A stretch of DNA of 64,000 nt, taken from contig BTPG01000006.1 of NCBI GenBank assembly GCA_036245525.1, forward strand, positions 93,740,650 through 93,804,649, read 5' to 3'. This DNA comes from Semisulcospira habei (Eukaryota > Mollusca > Gastropoda > Semisulcospiridae). The stretch's first letter is position 1; each line of letters opens with the position of its first letter. The translations under genes were made by a program, and so were the position numbers. The notes below the pieces were generated by a model that was not told where the DNA came from, made no database searches, and saw only the letters and a program-made list of their open reading frames with translations. Positions 24,601 through 37,900 of this stretch are shown piece after piece.

Positions 24601-27600
24601 CAGGCCTGATGTGCAGTGGAGCAACTCTCCCCACAGACCGGACTAACCCCATTTTGGCCGAGTTCGTCTAGGGGTTCCCAAGCAGATTGGACCCCTCAGC
24701 ATCGTTCGAATTTACCGGGTAGCAGGCACTTATTGACACCTAGCACGGACCAGCGCCGGTACAGACCTCTCAGACCGGATCGAGCACCATCATCGGCAAG
24801 ACGGCCGGCTTCCGCTGACGTTGCGGGGAAACCTAACAGGAAGACGGCTCAGTACAGCTCTTCACAGACCTTACGTTTCTGGCAAAGAAAAGCCTCCCAG
24901 CATCGGCGCTCCAAGTATTGTCCATCCGTCCTCTCAGGACAACGGAACAGGATGGGGAATCCCGCCTACAGGACCGCGTCAAAGTGCTCAAGTTACCTGC
25001 GCAGAACCAAGCCACTATTACAAGGGCGCGTGTGCCTATTCCTGCCCTTGGCTCCGGGCAGATGAGACATATCTGCGCAGGTGATCTGATCCTGGCTCCG
25101 CTGGGCGATACGGGAGGCATACAAAGAGCTCGCCCCTGCACAAACCAAGACCTTGCGTATCAGGGCACATGAAGTCAGAGCAGTGGCAACGAGCATCGCC
25201 TCTGACCGCAACTGCGCGGTCAGCGACATTGTGACAGCCGTGGGTTGGCGGGCCGAATCTACCTTCGCCCGCTTCTACCTATGAGATCTATCCGGCCAGC
25301 GCGACAACCTGTCCTTACTGGGGGACATATCAGCAGCGCAGCACTCCCTCCAGGCGCTACTGGCGCCGTAGGTAACGTCTAGCTAAAATTGTCGGGAGTG
25401 GGCGCGTAGGGTGGGACCCTCAATTTACGCGCAGAGGCGCTTGGGCGTGGGACAGGTGGCCCAGGATCTGCGGCACCCTCCTCCTATTCGCCATTCTTCC
25501 TGGTAGTAATGCCGTCGGTAATGATTTTGAGAAAATAAATAAAAAATTTTCTAAAATGTATTTTTGGGAAAAATACTTACTGACGGCATTACTGAGAGGT
25601 CCCTCCCGCCTTCCCCGCTTGCCGCAGTCAAGCTAAGACTCAGAGACTGCCGGGAAACGGTGAGCGCGCCACTGGATAGGGAGAAGGGGAGGCCACCCCG
25701 GGGGTCCGGGTAACGACACCCCTAGTGATTGCCTCCCTTGTGGTAATGTACATGAGTTTTTTTTGGCTAAAATTGTTAAGCTAAGCGAAGTATTCCTAGT
25801 AGTAATGCCGTCGGTAAGTATTTTTTTTAAAAAAATACATTTTAGAAAAAAAATTATATTTCATTAAAAAAAATTACTTCAATGAAAAGTGCTATCAGCA
25901 GCGAAAGGGTTAACAGTCTCTTGTCCATACTATTCCATCAGCAGTTAATATTCACATGAGCTCCAGCTCTGTCTCAAAGGTAGGGTGTTATCTCAGGTAA
26001 AGGATAAAACTGAGTATGCAAAATTCTGATCTATGGGTTGCCAGCTGTGTAGTGTAACTTGAGGTTGAATCTCTTTTGAAAAAGAAGGAAGGGGAGTGTT
26101 TATGTTAACCAGTAATTCTCAGTATCTTATAGGCCGTTTGACATAGGAGGCACAACACTTTTCACAGATATCTCTGCAAAGAGCCACTTTTTGATACCAA
26201 TCTTATAACAAATATCATTCAGTAACGGTTGACCTAATACGATTTACTTTTAAGAAACATGAACAATGTGTCAGTTTTGCTGTACTGTCAGATTTGTTTT
26301 CATTAAATGACTTATTTTACATCCCTAAATGTGCCCCAGATATATTAAGCCCAGTAAGATCCATTTTCACTTGAATTGGCAAAGTGTTCAAACCTGAAAC
26401 AGAGCAGGCTTACATTAAGTCTGCATGCTTAACCTCGATATTGAAATCTGCCAGGGATCTATTTAGGGTATTGTCTTTTCGCCAAATATTTACGACTGCA
26501 GAGCAAAGTTTAGCAAAAAATATTCCATATTACGTCAATTGGCACTATATGATATTTGTTCTTAAAGTGGTAAAGTGCGGAGATTTGGCAAAACCGTTGT
26601 GCACTCTGGTGTCAAACGGCCTATAATAGTAATCTCAAGTGCCACTGCCAGGTGTATGGCTTGGCTATGGTGAAGGACAAAGAGTGTAAACGTGTAGATG
26701 AATGGGTTAAATTAGTGAAGGTATTGTGCAATACACTGTGATGTTGCAGCATCCCAAGCGAAAGCGACTCCTGGAGGATTTTGATATTCCCAGTTATTTT
26801 CGTGATGATCTCTTCAAGTACGCAGGTGAAGAAAAACGGCCTCCATACAGGTTGGTGCTGCACTCAGAGAAAGTGATCTTTTTCCCCTGTGACAGCTATT
26901 CAGTTTTAGCAGTTTGCCATTTTTTTAAGCATTCAGGTCTTGTGCATGATTAGATGTTACTTAATGCATTTACGGGGTTCATTTTTGGAGCGCGCCCTGC
27001 ACCATTGACGCATAATTTCCCAAAATGACCCAGAACATTTTGAGCTGAGGGGTCAATGATCCATAGGTTTCTGTAGGCAATGGGCCCCTTTTCCTCTCTT
27101 GCTGCCCCCCCTTCCCCACAAGCGTTCAATATTTCTGCGGCTGGCGAGAATGTGCCTGAAAATCCCCCCCCCCCCCCCCTCACCCCCTCTCCCCCTGCTT
27201 TTTGATATTTTGGCACATTTGGCCCATCTCGTTTCAGAAATGACCCATTCGATTTGCACTCTGCGGGCCAATGACCCATGTGCGTAAATTTTAAAAATGA
27301 ACCCTGCATTTAGCCCCAACACCCTACAGCATTAGATTGATTGACCATGATATTTCAAGGGTATTGCCAAATTAGCTTGGCGCCTTCAGGCACCAAGCTA
27401 ATCTGGCAATACCCTTGAATTATCATGGTCAGTCTACCTGGTACATAGTCATTAAAGCAATACTTCCAAAATTTGGGAAATGCACCTGTGGGGCTAAAAG
27501 GGTTATCTTGTGGCGATCAAGTATTTGGTCAGTAAAATGAGCATTAAATTGATGAGCCATCTTTTTACTGACTACCCAATGTGAAATGGCGAAGATTGCC

Positions 27601-30600
27601 TTGCCCTCCTCTTACTCCTCTGCTCTCTACAAGTACAAGAGCCATCAGCATGTTACTGATGGATGTTGCTGCACTATTTTTACTGAAGGCGCCAAGCTAA
27701 TATGGCAATACCCTTGAATTATCATGGTCAATCCATCTCCTGCTGTAGAGACTCGGGGCTAAATGGGTTCATGTTATACAAAGAAACGGATGAAGTTCTT
27801 TGAGACTGATAGTTTGTGTGCATGATTGTACTTGTAGACATGCAATTTCTGTGCCGTACGTGTACGTTCAACACCTGCTTCGCCCACAAGCTGGCATTTA
27901 TTTCATCAAAAACATTACCGATGACATGACCTTATGGGAGTGTCTACTACTTACTCAATTCTAGCCTAAGTACTCGTTGTGTTAACACACAACCCGGGAG
28001 GCACTCGGGGAACCCCGAGGGGGCCAAGAGTTGTCTCCCGATACTCCCCATCCGGAACAGAGTACCCATAATTCCTCAGTCAGTCTACTTAGGCTTACGC
28101 TGTTCAGACGTGTTGCTCTAGCCTACGGATTTTGGGGATTTCGACCGGTTCTCCGGTCTTCGACGGACTTAGTTCTTCTCTTGACTTGTTCTTCGTCGGG
28201 CCCCCCTGTACCGGGTGGCTCTGGTATCCCTTCTTCGTTGGCAGCTGCCCGCTTGGCTCCCTGAAGTGCCTGGGCTACGCTGTGAACTTCGCCGCGCGTG
28301 CCGTGGTTTGGATTCTCCCCCCCCACCCCCCCCCTTCCCCGGTCCCGCTCCGGGAAAAGGTAAGGTGACTGGGTTGGCCCTCGGCTGGTTCCCGGGCTGG
28401 GCACTGGTTGAGCAGGCGCGAACGCGGTCTTCATTTGCGTTGTTGCTTGCGCCAAGATTCTTGACTTTTCTTGGCGGGTCTCGCGCCCGTTCCCCCTCTC
28501 CTTCCGCGTTGGTGTGGTATTGTTATTGACAGGGTCAAGTCTCCCTTTTTTCGCTGTGGTTAGCAGCGTGGTTGTTGAAAGTTCCGCGCTTTAACGGAAG
28601 GCATTTACGCGTGAGGGAAGAAATGAGACGTTGTAGTCTGGAACGGTCATTCTTAAACGGCGCAGATCCGCAGGTGGTCAGCTTCGTTTTCCAAGATGGC
28701 GTCTAACGATGCAGAGCTCCGTGTTCCTCACGGTTAAAACCTTTACTGGAAGGGGAATGGTGTGCAAGATCGGTGAAGCTAAGTCTAACCTTATTTCTGG
28801 CGCTTACCTACTCACTTTTTCCTCACCTATGCTCTTGTCCCTGGTTGGGTTCGGGGAATGTATGCTCCAGCCATCCCTTGACGCATTACGTTGGCGAATG
28901 TGGCGAGAACCGACGCTTACTTCGGTACTGAGTCGGTCCCGTCGTGCCTGTTTTGTTATGCATACTGCAGACCTGTTTACCACATACGGGGGCGTATTAG
29001 ATACATGGGAGATGCAGAGTATTCGTCAGTTGAGGGGACACTGACGGCACCTAGATGACTTATTGTTGCTGTCATGGGGGAAGGTCATAAGCTGCAATAA
29101 CTTCTCTTGCCACCACAGGTGCTACTCACATACCCTCACTTGCTCATTCCACATATTACAATGACAGGCTGCAGATGGACGGTGATTGTTACGGGTGAGC
29201 CCGTCGCCAACGCATCTCATGGCAGGCGCCAGTGACCGTCTCCCGGCCCGAACCTCCCTGGGAAAAAGGAAAAAAAAAAAAAAAAAAAAAAAAAACCCAC
29301 AGTGCTCAGACAGCCTATGTCTCCTGGACGCACTGGTTTCTGCTCTTTGGTTATATTCCTACTTGGGCATGTGACTACCAGTTAACATGAACAACATGCA
29401 TAAGAATACAAGTTAACATGAACGACAGTAACGTTTTACTGTTGAAAGGTAATTGCCTGCTGGCAACTTAAGACAATGATCAAAGCTGCACCTGGAGGCC
29501 GTCGCTATAGTACAGCTCCGGTGTGTCGCGGGGGCTCTGCTCCGACAAAGGTTCTGGGCCTGCCGCTTGCTTCAGGCTTATACTTGTCATGACATGCTTG
29601 AGTTTGTTGTGCAGGATGTGTTGTAGGCTCAACTTAGCCTAGCGGTCCTCCCAGACCAAGGGTGGCTTCCACACCTGTAGGGGCCGGGAGGTGCCCGGCG
29701 TAGGACGTATACGCTGGGAAGACAGGTACACACCTTGGTGGTTGGGGGAGTTGCCTTGGCAGGATGGACAGACAGTGCCGTTAGCCGCGACTCCTCTTCT
29801 TCGCAGAAGGTAGGTCACACAGGTGGGGTGCTTACCTGGGGTTAACCGGGACCCTACTGGCTGCACTCTCTACCTTGCGGGGATGTATTGCAGGTCCGCG
29901 CGCTTGCTGACAGGTGGTTCCTCGCTGGTTGTACCGTTGTCTTGCGGAAGTTCACCTTACCAGGACAGGGTCCCTCAGGCCCACGCCCGCGTGCCTTCGG
30001 ATTTTGGTATGTTGCAGGGGCCTTAGATGACCTGCACACAGCGCGGACGTTACAGTGACCGTCGGACTCATACAAGGTCTGTCTACCATGTGCCTCCGAA
30101 CCTTGGTGTGACGCCTGCGCCACATGACCTGGACGGCGCTGGGCTCACCTTGGAGCTTCTATCGGCGAGAGCGCCCGACGCCTGTGACTGGTTACAGACC
30201 TGCTGAGATACCGGCGGATATTCCCGGTACTCCGACTGCTCGAGTTCCGACGAGTGGACTGTGAGATCACCATGCCGGACGCGTCAGTATAGTGTGCAGG
30301 AGGAAGTGCGCTTGGAAAAAGCCTTCTGACAGACAACCGGCCTCCCTACAGAGTACACTGGTACCAACTTGGGGTTTCCGGCGCGAACGCCTGACGCCGG
30401 TGACTGTTCCAGACCTGAGGAAGTACCAGCTGTTCCGGTTCTCCAGCCTCTCAAGTTCCGACGGCCCTAGCATCGGGGGATCGACACGTCGGACACGGCT
30501 TGGTAGTGTGCGGAGTCGGGAGCTCGAGGCGTTGATTCCCAGGAGGGAACACGCTTGGACCAAGCCTTATGCCAGGCAGAGAACCCTTCTCGCTACAGAG

Positions 30601-33600
30601 TTCGGTTCGGAGAGACGTGCTTCGTGCCGTCCATGGTCAACCGATCCCCACTCGTCTCCTAGGAAGGCCTTGGATCCTCCTCGGCCGCTGCGAACCCGCC
30701 TCGACATAGAGTCCGGCTCGCGGAGACAATCTCACACGCACACCACGTCTCGACTTGTTCGGGATCTGCTCTTCGATCGAACTCGGGCCGGCTGCTAGGG
30801 GTTGCAGGGTACTGTTGGTGGCCTGCCAGCAGGGCGGAGGTGCCTGTCTCCGTTCCTTACCGCCCGAGTCCTTGACGATCTTGTGGAGGGATGGCTACGC
30901 GGACCGCTTCAGTTACTGCGCGGAGAGGGGTTCTCGACGCGGGCGTTACAGGAGGGTACGCACCTGGACATAGCCTGCGGTCAGGCGGAGACCCACCTCG
31001 ATACAGTGCCCGGTTCGCAGAGTCACGCTGTCCCGCCAGTTCCCGACGGTAGAAACGAGCGACGGTAGATTCTGCTCGCCAGCCCACAGCGGCCACGATG
31101 TCCTTGACAGCGCAGTTCCGGTCGTATGCGATGCTCGTGGCCATGGCGCGTACTTCATCTGCGCGGATCTTCAGTCTCTGCGCTACCCGTCGGGAGAGAT
31201 CCATGTATGCAGTTCGTATTACCCAGCGCAGCCAAGGAGGAGATCGTCTGGGCTGGGATATCAGTCTTGCCCTGTCGTATGGGCAGGAAGAGGCGGCACG
31301 ACTGGGAATCCACTTCCCTCAGGATCGGATCTCCGCTCTTGCTCTCCTGCGCGCGAGGAGGGACCACTCTGCACCTTGGATGCCCGTCCATCTACGAATT
31401 TCCCTCGTTGGAGTCAACCTTCCGGCACTCAAGGTCTACACTCCGCTTCTCTCCGCTGCGGGCGTGCTTAGGAGTTGCCGTTCTTCACGTCGCTCCAGGG
31501 ATTCTCTCCTGCCTCGCTCGTCGATCCCTTTCGCGCCCGGCTGCCGTTCGTCCCTTTCCTCTCCCCCGCACTCAGCCCTTCCCCTTCTTCGTGCTCCGGC
31601 CTGGCTGCGGTCGCTCCTCTTCGGGACATCCGACCCCCTCCGGTGGTTCTCGGGGAGGATGCTGTCGTTACTTCGCCTTGCTCGGACCTGTTTACCTCCT
31701 CCTGCGGTTACAGTACTCGGTTCGACCCAGTTGTGCACTAATACTCCTTGGAGATCTGACGACTCACTAGCTGGTGGCCTTACGCGTGAGTTCCATTGAC
31801 TTAGTGGAAGTACTCTGACTTCGCACGGGTGGTAAACGGGTCTGCGAGCGCGTCGGCTTCTGTCTCCCCTGGTGCCCTCTCGGATGCAGCTCGGGGCTGG
31901 CAGCGGCTTCCGGACTTCGTGCCAGGCGCTTCGACTACCCTGCGCTTCTTCTCTCGGTTCACGGATCTTCTTCACCCCCATGGAGTTGCCGGCTGTTGGC
32001 TTCCCTCGGTCGGAACGGTGCTCGGGAGGTCACAGGAGTTGCCTCCCCGTCCAGCGGTGGATCCGCTCTTGCCTCTCCTTGGGACTAGACGACCCCTCTC
32101 GTACGTACCTCCCTTCGTGTCGTGAGATGGTAGAGCTCCTTACCCTATCCTTCGTTCTCCAGGTCGACGACTCCTGGCGCCGAGCGGGGCGGTGTGATGC
32201 TGACGGAACCTCTGTGCTGACGACTCGACCAAGGCAGTTTCTTGGGGGGTTCCTAGACTTCGCTACGGGGAGCAGAACGGTGGAGGCTTCTAGAACCTTC
32301 GCTTCGCTTACGCTGTAGGACCATGGCACAGCTCCGTCTCCCTGGTGTCTAACCAACTCGACTTCCCCTTGGGCACCCAGGAGGGCACCGGGCTTCGAAC
32401 ACGTGGTACTGCTGCGGCTGTGCTGGCGGTTGGACGGCCCAGCCACTACTCGGAAGTCGGATCTCCTCTCCTTTGGTCGTCTCTAAGCCCGGCTGCTTCT
32501 GCTACGCCTCCTACTACCGTGGTTCTTCTCCAACTCCAGCCTGGCCTTCGGACCTCGCGGTCAAGAGCGCGAACGGCTTGGAGCTGACGCAGACTCGTAG
32601 GTCACCTTCTCGTGGGACGGCTGCGCCAACCTGTTTCCCCGATGGATCCAGTTGCTACACGCAGTTTGCACCAGGATGCCTTCGGAGGACCGGCGCACTG
32701 GAGAGATGGCTTCGCGGACCTGTTTGACACTAGGTGGGTTCACTGGCGTGCCCCGTCCTTGAGGAGTCGCCCTGCCTTTGTGGATTCGCCCGCCTGGACG
32801 AGACATCGACGCTCTGGCCTAGCCTGGGACGGTTGCTCCGCTCTTCCTGTTCGTCACCCCGTTACTGGGTTCCGGTCCTGTACCTCTTACACCTCTCCTC
32901 GCCGCGGACCCCCGCTACTGCTTCCCGCTTCTGCAAGGTGCTCCTGCAGCCGCGACGCTCGCTGTTTCGCTTTGATGGGGCCCCTACTCCTTCGCCTTCG
33001 TCGGTGGCGGCAGGCCTCAACGTTGGACACAGCAAGGTAGTGTGCGGAGTCGGGAGTTCGAGGCGCGGGTTCCCAGGAGGGACCGCGCTTGGACCAAGCC
33101 TTATGCCAGGCAGAGAACCCATCTCGCTACAGAGCTCGGTTCGGAGAGGCGTGCTTCGCGCCTCCATGGTCAACCGGTCCCCACTCGTCTCCTAGGAAGG
33201 CCTTGGATCCTCCTCGGCCGCTGCGAACCCGCCTCGCCACAGAGTCCGGCTCGCGGAGACATTCTCACACGCACACCACGTCACGACACGTTTCGGGATC
33301 CTCTCTTCGCTCGAAGTCGGACCGCCACCCTCGCTCTCCCTCGCGAGCGTAACAAGGATCGAGCTTCTCCTCGTCACTAGGAATAACAGCCCTGAAGCTA
33401 CAAGTCAGATGATCTTCCTGACGACGCTCAGTCATGCGATCCGATTCCAGGATCCCTCCCGCCGCGAGCTTAGAGGCTAATTAAGTCCTATCAGCTACGT
33501 ACAGGGCCACGAACGTCACAGTCGTCAGGAACTGTGCTGTCTTCCACTTCGTGGCTGCTGTAGGGCTCGCGGGCATGTTCTCTCGCTCACAGTTTCCCAG

Positions 33601-34884
33601 TCCAGCGGGGCTACTCGCTCTGGTGGGGGAACTGCTCCGGGGCTCCTCTTCCTCCTGGCGCTTCAGCGCCGTAGGTTACACCTCCCCAGGGTCGTCGGGA
33701 ATTTGCGTTTGGGAGGACGGCCCTTGGGGCCCCAAGGTGTGCTAGTGCGCGGCACCCTCCTCCTATTCGTGATTCTCCCATAAGGTCATGTCATCGGTAA
33801 TGTTTTTGATGAAATAAATGCATTTTTCTTTAAAAGGTATTTTTTCGAAAAATACTTACCGATGACATGACTCGGACGACCCTCCCACCGGCCCCGCTTG
33901 CCGCTGGTAAGCTAAGTATCCTGACTGAGGAATTATGGGTACTCTGTTCCGGATGGGGAGTATCGGGAGACAACTCTTGGCCCCCTCGGGGTTCCCCGAG
34001 TGCCTCCCGGGTTGTGTGTTAACACAACGAGTACTTAGGCTAGAATTGAGTAAGTAGTAGACACTCCCATAAGGTCATGTCATCGGTAAGTATTTTTCGA
34101 AAAAATACCTTTTAAAGAAAAATGCATTTCTCATAAATTCAGTGCTAGAGAACTTCACCTGTCCAAAGAAACATGGATGTAAATAGAGCCACAAGAGGCA
34201 TTCATCCTCATGATCCTCTGCATCTGCGGGGGCTCATGAGGATCTGTGCCTCTTGCAGTCCAGTGGTTTTGACTTTTCTTGGCAGTGTAGTGGTTATGCC
34301 ATTATGTACACGATTGTCGGCACAGGTGGTTTGTGATGGGGCCGGCACGATCTGGAACAGGGATTCACATCGACCCCCTGGGCACAAGCGCCTGGAACGC
34401 TCTCGTCAAAGGATACAAACGGTAAATTTGAATTTAATTATCCCCTCAACCCTTTTAGCCCCAAGGCCCCATTTCTCATTTTGGAGGTGTTGCCTAATGA
34501 TTTTGTACCAGTTGCAGGAGAGGGATTGACCATGATAATTCAAGGGTAGTGCCAGATTAGCTTAAAGGCGCCAAGCTAATCTGGCACTACCCTTGAATTA
34601 TCATGCTCAAGCCATCTCCTGCTGTAGGGATCTGGGGCTAAAAGGGTTAATGATACGATTTGATATAAAAGTCATGCATCTGTTCCACCTAGTGGTATCA
34701 TCAATAGCAGTCAAGGGGTTAACTGTACTGACTGTTCTTGTATAGTGCTTGGAGCTTCTCAGAGCTTCTACCCATAAAGTCCTGACACAATACCACAGGA
34801 TGTGGATAATAATAATAATACATGGTATTTATATGGCGCATTTCTAATATTTATAATATAACTCAATGCGCAGGTGAAAAACAT

Positions 34885-34923
<39 letters not shown>

Positions 34924-37900
34924 CTGCAGGGGGTATGTACAGAAATACCGTAGAGATTACACAAAAGCCTGTGAGAAAAAGTAAGTTTTTAACTTTGCTT
35001 TGAACTGCGTAAGGGTGGAGGCATTTCTCAGCTCGGTCGGTAAGGAATTCCAAACGAGCAGTACATCTGAAAGAGCGTTCACCGGCAGATTTGAGATGGA
35101 ACTTTGAGAAGTTTCTCTCCCGATGAACCTAGTGAATGAGAGGCCTGGTAAGTAATTAGACTGGAGAAAAGGTATGACAGAAGACTGTCATCAAAGTGGC
35201 GGTATGCAAGGGTCGCACTATCTTAAACTTTATGCGGGATTGGATTGGAAGCCAGTGAAGGTCTTTCAGTATAAGGGTTACATGGTCTCGTTTTCACCTG
35301 CACTTCACAAGCCTTGTGGCATTATTTTGAACTCACTGAAGGCGGTTAATGTGCTCAGATGGAAGACCAAAAAGCAGAGAATTGGAGTAGTTAAGACGGC
35401 TCCTGACTAAAGCATTCACTAACTTTGCAGTGGCAGATTCAGAAAGACTGTTGGACAGAGGCGATGCGTCCCAGAGAGTATGAAGCACCACGACAGATTT
35501 CGCCAATGTGATCCTGCATACTCAGTCTTATCGAGCTTGACACCAAGATATTTGACCGAAGACTGAAATGGAATATCAGTGTCATCTATGTGTAAAATCT
35601 CAGTGTGAATCAACAAGGGTGATGTCAGAATAGCTTGGCGCTATTCCAACACCATCCTTGAACTATCATGGTCAATCTGTCTCTAGAACTTTGAGGAAGA
35701 CCTCAGAGGTCTATCTCCAAAATTTGATGTCATTTTGATGTTAGTTATTTAGACACCGTTTTGCCATTTATTGCGTGTTTTTTTGTGGTGCTTAAGGGTA
35801 GATCATTGAGGCATTGTTTTGCCATTTTTTGGTTGGTTCTTGATATGAATTTTTCTCTAAAATGTATTTTTTCGAAAAATACTTACCGATGCCATTACTA
35901 CAATGGAACAACCTGTAGCTTACGTAATTTTAGCCAAAAACGTACGACATGTACCCTTAGGGCCAGGGTAGGCCACCTAGGGGTGCCGTGACCTAGTACC
36001 CCGGGCAGCCTCCCTTCCCACCCCATACGGGTAACTGCCAGAGCAGCCAAGCCAGTGTTTCGTTTAGCTGACTAGTGGCGAGCGGGGCAGGTGGGAGGGC
36101 CGTCCGAGTAATGGCATCGGTAAGTATTTTTCAAAAAAATACATTTTAGAGAAAAATTCATTTCTTTCCTCAAAAAACATTACCAATGCCATTACTACAA
36201 TGGAAGAATTGCGAAAAGGAGGCGGGTGCCGCGTAACCCAGTAACCGACCGAGCCAGCAAGACCCGTCCTCCCCGGCACAAGCTCCCGGTAATTTTAGCT
36301 AAAGGATTACCTACGGCACCAAGGTGCCCGGAGGGAGTGTTGCGCCGCCGCGATGTCCCCCACCAAGGCCAGGTTATCTCGCTGGCCAGCCAGGTTTCTG
36401 AGGTAGAACCGGGTGAAGGTCGATTCAGTCCGCCAGCCCATGGAAGCCACAATGTCTCGGACAGCACAGTTGCGGTTGAAGGTGATGCTTGCAGCCATGG
36501 CTCTGGCCTCGTGAGCCGTGATGTGTAGTCGCGTGGCAGCGTCGGGGCAGAGGTCTTGGTAGGCGGAACGTATCACCCATCTTAGCCAGGAAGAGATCGT
36601 CTGGGCTGAGATGTATTGTCTACCTGGGGACAGAGGGAGAAGAGGTGGGTGTGTCATGGCGGAGCGGCTTGGTTCAGCATAGACACACGCGTAAGGCTTT
36701 CACCGGGTCCTGCTGTCTGACTTCCCTTTTGGGGCTGACCGTCTTCAGCGGTCGCACAGTGAACACCTGGGGGGCTGTCAACGGAGACTGAGTCTTGGCC
36801 AAGAAGGCCGGGTCCGTCAGTAGCTGCACGGAGCCATCTGACCTGAACTGCAGGCAGGCGGGGCACGCGGGGAGCGCAGCAGCTCACTCACTCTGGAGGT
36901 CGTGGCAAGGGCGGGAAGAAACGGGTCTTTCGCGTCGCATCGGCCAGGCTTGCTAGGGGAAGCGGCTCACGGCTGTGTAGTTTGCCAGATTGTGCACTCT
37001 TTAGTTTGGTCCACCAGCTGCTGCTGTGGTATGCGGCCGCCACTTCCCGCTGCGAGGAGCCTATCTAGGTCACTGGCTAGCGCCAACTATTCCTTCTATA
37101 ATCTCTGTAACGGACTACTAATGTGTAATGTGTTTGCCTGTGTTTAATCGTCTCTATCGCCTCTTCAGCGCTTTTCTACATGGAACCGTTTGACACACTT
37201 GTGTACTGTTGTCTGCTGGTTCCTGTGTTGGTGGTATTATTCGGGTTACGCTTTTATTAAGGGTGCATTTGGAGGATAAAGACAGGTACCGTGTTTGTGT
37301 GTGACTGAACAACAAGTTATCGGAGCCTCATAGTACTGAGTAGTTCTGAGCATTCATTCTCTATTCGGGAATACTTCTGGTATTGTGTAATCCCTGTGCT
37401 TTATGCTCAGCTTTTTAGCCTCCAGTATTCTCTGTGATACTCTTCAGTAATAATATCAGGTACTACTGAACTCTTGTCTGCTCATTTATGTTATCGTGGT
37501 TCCTTTGTTCCAAATGGTGCCGTCTAAGGAAAAGACAGTACAGTTATGGCGGGAATACTAAAACATTCACAAGAAACTGTTGCAGACACAAAAGCCTTTC
37601 ACTTTAAAAGTTTAAATTCTCTATGTAGAGTATGTGGAGGAAGGTCAAAACGAAGATTTGATAAAAAACCAATCAAACTTTGTGAAATGTATATAACTGA
37701 ACTTCAGGAAATAGATAGAATCACTGAACTAGCAGTCTCCCGTTTTCGTAGGAACAAACAAAAGGGACACATAATTAACGAACAACCGGAAAAGGGAGAC
37801 GTAATTCAATTCAATTACAGAAACTGTATTCACCCCTGAAAGGGAAATTCTAAAAACTGCTAATATAAAGGAACCACCAGTGTAATATGCTTAGGACCGG

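Larger units (their letters stand above)
19600..25858 (+). mobile_element. DIRS-like retrotransposon D1 (JMJD6 intron 3)
   Basis: Outer inverted repeats 19600-19802 and 25632-25858 (AATTACTAGGGGTGTCGTTA / TAACGACACCCCTAGTGATT). An internal region at 25504-25593 is the complement of the two outer ends joined, as in DIRS elements. Order on the plus strand: degenerate ORF1, RNase H remnant with a minisatellite, decayed spacer, tyrosine recombinase. No reverse transcriptase could be recognised in 20450-21640. Frames are broken throughout, so it is inactive. Confidence 0.85.
27894..34126 (+). mobile_element. DIRS-like retrotransposon D2 (JMJD6 intron 4)
   Basis: Inverted repeats 27894-28092 and 33909-34126 (ACTCGGGGAACCCCGAGGGG palindrome, GTGTTAACACAC) and an internal complementary region at 33780-33872 that is an exact fusion of both outer ends. 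RNase H and downstream remains read on the plus strand (31870-33000), but the recombinase reads on the minus strand (30960-31400). A 305-bp direct repeat brackets this rearranged part. All frames are broken. Confidence 0.83.

Noticed and set aside
26384..26626. 80-codon frame as a gene
   Set aside because: It lies inside a MITE-like element, has no recognisable domain and ends in the terminal inverted repeat.
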